From: G039029935 sp039029935
Lineage (GTDB): Bacteria > Chloroflexota > Anaerolineae > Caldilineales > Caldilineaceae
Reading direction: 5' to 3'
Length of the DNA stretch: 6,144 bases
NCBI GenBank assembly: GCA_039029935.1
Contig: JBCCFC010000849.1
Location: 1 to 6,144, forward strand
Below the pieces are notes generated by a model. That model was not told the DNA's origin. It was given only the letters and a program-made list of their open reading frames with translations, and ran no database searches. Made by a program: the position numbers and the translations under genes. Below, piece by piece: positions 4,414 to 6,144 of this stretch (positions within the stretch are counted from its first letter, which is position 1; each line of letters begins with the position of its first letter).

Positions 4414-6039
4414 ATGACAATTCAAAAATCAAGACAAATTCAAGCAAGCTACGACCAAAGCCTCTATCCCAACCTCTCATATGTCCATACACATCCAGAC
4501 CGACTGGCGACGCTTGCCACGCTATTAGGGCTAGCACCTGCACCTGTCAGCGAATGCCGCATGTTGGAAATCGGCTGTGCATCGGGTGCAAACCTGATCC
4601 CCATGGCCTATGGTTCTCCACAAAGCACTTTTGTCGGGGTCGATTTTTCGGTGCGGCAAATCGAGTCAGGACAGGCCAAGGCCGATGCACTGGGGCTGAC
4701 TAATATCCAACTCATCGCACTCGATATCATGGACATGGCTGATGCTGCCTTGGGTACATTTGACTATATCGTGGCACATGGCATCTACTCGTGGACGCCC
4801 GAACCTGTACGAGACCAGATGTTGGCCGTCATCAAACAACTGCTGGCTCCTACGGGCATCGCCTATGTTAGCTATAACACCTATCCCGGTTGGCACATGG
4901 CGGGCATTGTGCGTGATCTCATGCTCTTTCATACGCGTTCATTGCCTGCCGATTCTGCCGAGGGTGACCGCGCACGGGCACAGGAGGCGCGCAACGTTCT
5001 CAAATTTATGGCCGCATCCGTGCCCGCAGCCAACAGTGCCTATGCTTCTTTCTTGCAGCAGTTTGTCGGTGCCGTTGATGATGAACTCAAAGGCAACAAC
5101 GATGGTTTCTTGCTCCATGATGAGATGGAAGCGGTCAATGATCCTGTCTATTTCTACCAGTTTGCCGAGCATATTGCGCAACATGGGCTACGATATTTGG
5201 TTGAGGCCGAACTCCGTAACGTGCTGCCACACGGCTTCCAGCCAGAGGTGTTGCAACATCTCCAACGCATCTCCGATGATCCCATTGAGTACGAACAGTA
5301 TATGGACTTTCTGCGCAATCGCATGTTCCGCCAATCTTTGCTTTGCCATGATGATGTTGAGATCGGTCGTTCGCTGCGGCCTGACACGGTACAGCAATGC
5401 TATGTCAGTTCACGTGCGCAGGTTGATGAATCCTTTACCAGCGATGACCACCCCAACAGGATGCGCTTGACCAGCAGTGACGGTGGTGTGTTGACTACTG
5501 ACCACCCTGTCACCTTGACAGCGATGGCAATCCTGCGACAAATCTGGCCGCAAGCCATGCCCTTTCACCAACTCTACCAACTGTCCCTACAACAGGTCTA
5601 TCGCCCAGACCCCGCTGATCCCAGCACCCATCCACCACAAGAGCAACTCAACGCCGATATCCAACTATTGGCAAGCAACCTTATCCAGAGCTTTGGCTAT
5701 AGCAGCAAATTGGTCGGGCTGCATCGCTTTGTGCCATCGTTTGCACTCCAAGCCAGCGAAAAGCCAGCCGCCAGCCCAGTAGCACGACGCGAAGCCCAGG
5801 ATCATAACAATACGGGCGCACTTGTCACCAACCTGTGGCATGACCGTGTCCAGTTGACACCCACCCAACATGCACTGCTCCAACGCATGGACGGCACACG
5901 CGACATGCCCACACTGTTGACCGAACTGACTGCACTCGTGGCCTCCGGCGAACTAGAGATAGACGAGGGCGATGAGTTGGCAAAGACACTAGAACTGGAC
6001 TTACTTTGGTTAATCCGCGCAGGTGTAATGGTAGGGTGA
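4414..6039 (+). CDS. Class I SAM-dependent methyltransferase with regulatory domain, PKMT-like (probable protein lysine methyltransferase)
   Basis: A 541-residue protein whose ATG is preceded at good distance by AAAGGA (4402-4407). Domains: a Rossmann-type methyltransferase core at about 15-175, with SAM motif I LEIGCASG (51-58), the acidic strand-2 residue Asp77 in GVDFS, Asp104 after strand 3, and the diagnostic segments HGIYSWTP (122-129) and YNTYPGWH (154-161). A helical methyltransferase regulatory domain (PF10119 type) follows at about 190-325, with the HDEMEAVNDPVYFYQF stretch, then a C-terminal region with predicted winged-helix character (about 365-540). This order is that of PKMT-family enzymes, of which rickettsial members methylate lysines on outer-membrane proteins. 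The protein has no signal peptide or membrane segment and should be cytoplasmic. Its substrate here is unknown. The gene appears complete. Its stop codon is already part of a 7-bp tandem repeat array, and the gene is divergent from the VOC gene with a promoter close upstream. Confidence 0.88.
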   Translation: MTIQKSRQIQASYDQSLYPNLSYVHTHPDRLATLATLLGLAPAPVSECRMLEIGCASGANLIPMAYGSPQSTFVGVDFSVRQIESGQAKADALGLTNIQLIALDIMDMADAALGTFDYIVAHGIYSWTPEPVRDQMLAVIKQLLAPTGIAYVSYNTYPGWHMAGIVRDLMLFHTRSLPADSAEGDRARAQEARNVLKFMAASVPAANSAYASFLQQFVGAVDDELKGNNDGFLLHDEMEAVNDPVYFYQFAEHIAQHGLRYLVEAELRNVLPHGFQPEVLQHLQRISDDPIEYEQYMDFLRNRMFRQSLLCHDDVEIGRSLRPDTVQQCYVSSRAQVDESFTSDDHPNRMRLTSSDGGVLTTDHPVTLTAMAILRQIWPQAMPFHQLYQLSLQQVYRPDPADPSTHPPQEQLNADIQLLASNLIQSFGYSSKLVGLHRFVPSFALQASEKPAASPVARREAQDHNNTGALVTNLWHDRVQLTPTQHALLQRMDGTRDMPTLLTELTALVASGELEIDEGDELAKTLELDLLWLIRAGVMVG

Positions 6040-6098
6040 ATAGCGATGAGTGAATAGTGATGAGTGAATAGTGATGAGTGATGAGTGATGAGTGATGA
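6036..6098. repeat. Heptamer tandem array 1 (GTGATGA/GTGAATA, nine units)
   Basis: Nine 7-bp units run in perfect register. Units 1, 3 and 5 read GTGAATA; unit 2 reads GCGATGA; units 4 and 6-9 read GTGATGA. The methyltransferase stop TGA (6037-6039) lies inside the first unit. The pattern suggests growth by slippage, first of a 14-bp double unit and then of the single GTGATGA unit. Confidence 0.9.
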
Positions 6099-6106
6099 GT
6101 GGACAA

Positions 6107-6144
6107 TCAACTTTCAACTTTCAACTTTCAACTTTCAACTTTCA
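6107..6144. repeat. Heptamer tandem array 2 (TCAACTT, five full units, runs off the window)
   Basis: Five perfect copies of TCAACTT and a partial sixth reach the window end. Only 8 nt separate it from array 1. The unit sequence is unrelated to array 1, but the period is the same. Confidence 0.9.

Noticed and set aside
4742..5470. 242-codon plus-strand open frame within the methyltransferase gene
   Set aside because: It overlaps a well-supported methyltransferase in another frame and encodes low-sense Ser/Cys/Met-rich sequence.
5802..6110. Minus-strand open frames rich in Ser/His/Thr/Leu over the heptamer array
   Set aside because: A 7-bp repeat read in three frames gives such low-complexity peptides automatically; there is no ribosome site and the rest is antisense to the methyltransferase.
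6036..6144. CRISPR array
   Set aside because: The repeats are 7 bp long, directly adjoining and without spacers; they are simple tandem arrays.

Overview
The window looks like an accessory-gene region of a bacterial chromosome, most likely from a member of the Chloroflexota. The main clue is the secreted Calx-beta protein encoded on the minus strand. It ends in a Pro/Thr linker followed by a hydrophobic VYLPVV tail, a C-terminus I associate with exported proteins of filamentous Chloroflexota. The heptanucleotide tandem arrays at the right end fit a large, repeat-rich genome. No rRNA or tRNA marker is present, so the phylum is an inference.

Left part (1-1987): two overlapping plus-strand genes, the first cut by the window edge. 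Gene 1 is the C-terminal part of an ABC-type AAA ATPase (signature LSSGEKQ, Walker B with DE, and the switch histidine). Gene 2 starts 8 nt before gene 1 ends and is a DUF4435/Toprim-like protein with the expected acidic residues. This ATPase plus DUF4435 pair is the architecture of the PARIS anti-phage system (AriA senses and scaffolds, AriB is the effector nuclease). It is more AT-rich than the rest of the window, which suggests horizontal acquisition. A perfect 13-bp inverted repeat straddles the ariB-like stop codon and separates it from the convergent gene that follows.

Middle part (1988-3761): a minus-strand gene for a secreted Calx-beta/CARDB-like surface protein, whose real start is at 3319, set by a strong ribosome binding site. 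Upstream of it lies about 440 bp without an intact gene. This holds a 130-bp imperfect palindromic element (3472-3601), which may be a MITE or structured repeat, and a decayed C-terminal fragment of a sulfotransferase.

Right part (3762-6144): a minus-strand VOC/glyoxalase-fold gene and a plus-strand SAM-dependent methyltransferase of the PKMT type (methyltransferase plus regulatory domain) are divergently transcribed. The region between them contains an exact consensus sigma70-type promoter facing left and an extended -10 promoter facing right. The two -10 regions form a 10-bp inverted repeat. The untranslated leader of the VOC gene can fold into a nested multi-stem structure just upstream of its ribosome binding site. 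Two different 7-bp tandem arrays follow directly from the methyltransferase stop codon and run off the window.

The strongest biological lead is the PARIS-like operon. The least explained structures are the palindromic element, the VOC leader, and the paired heptamer arrays.
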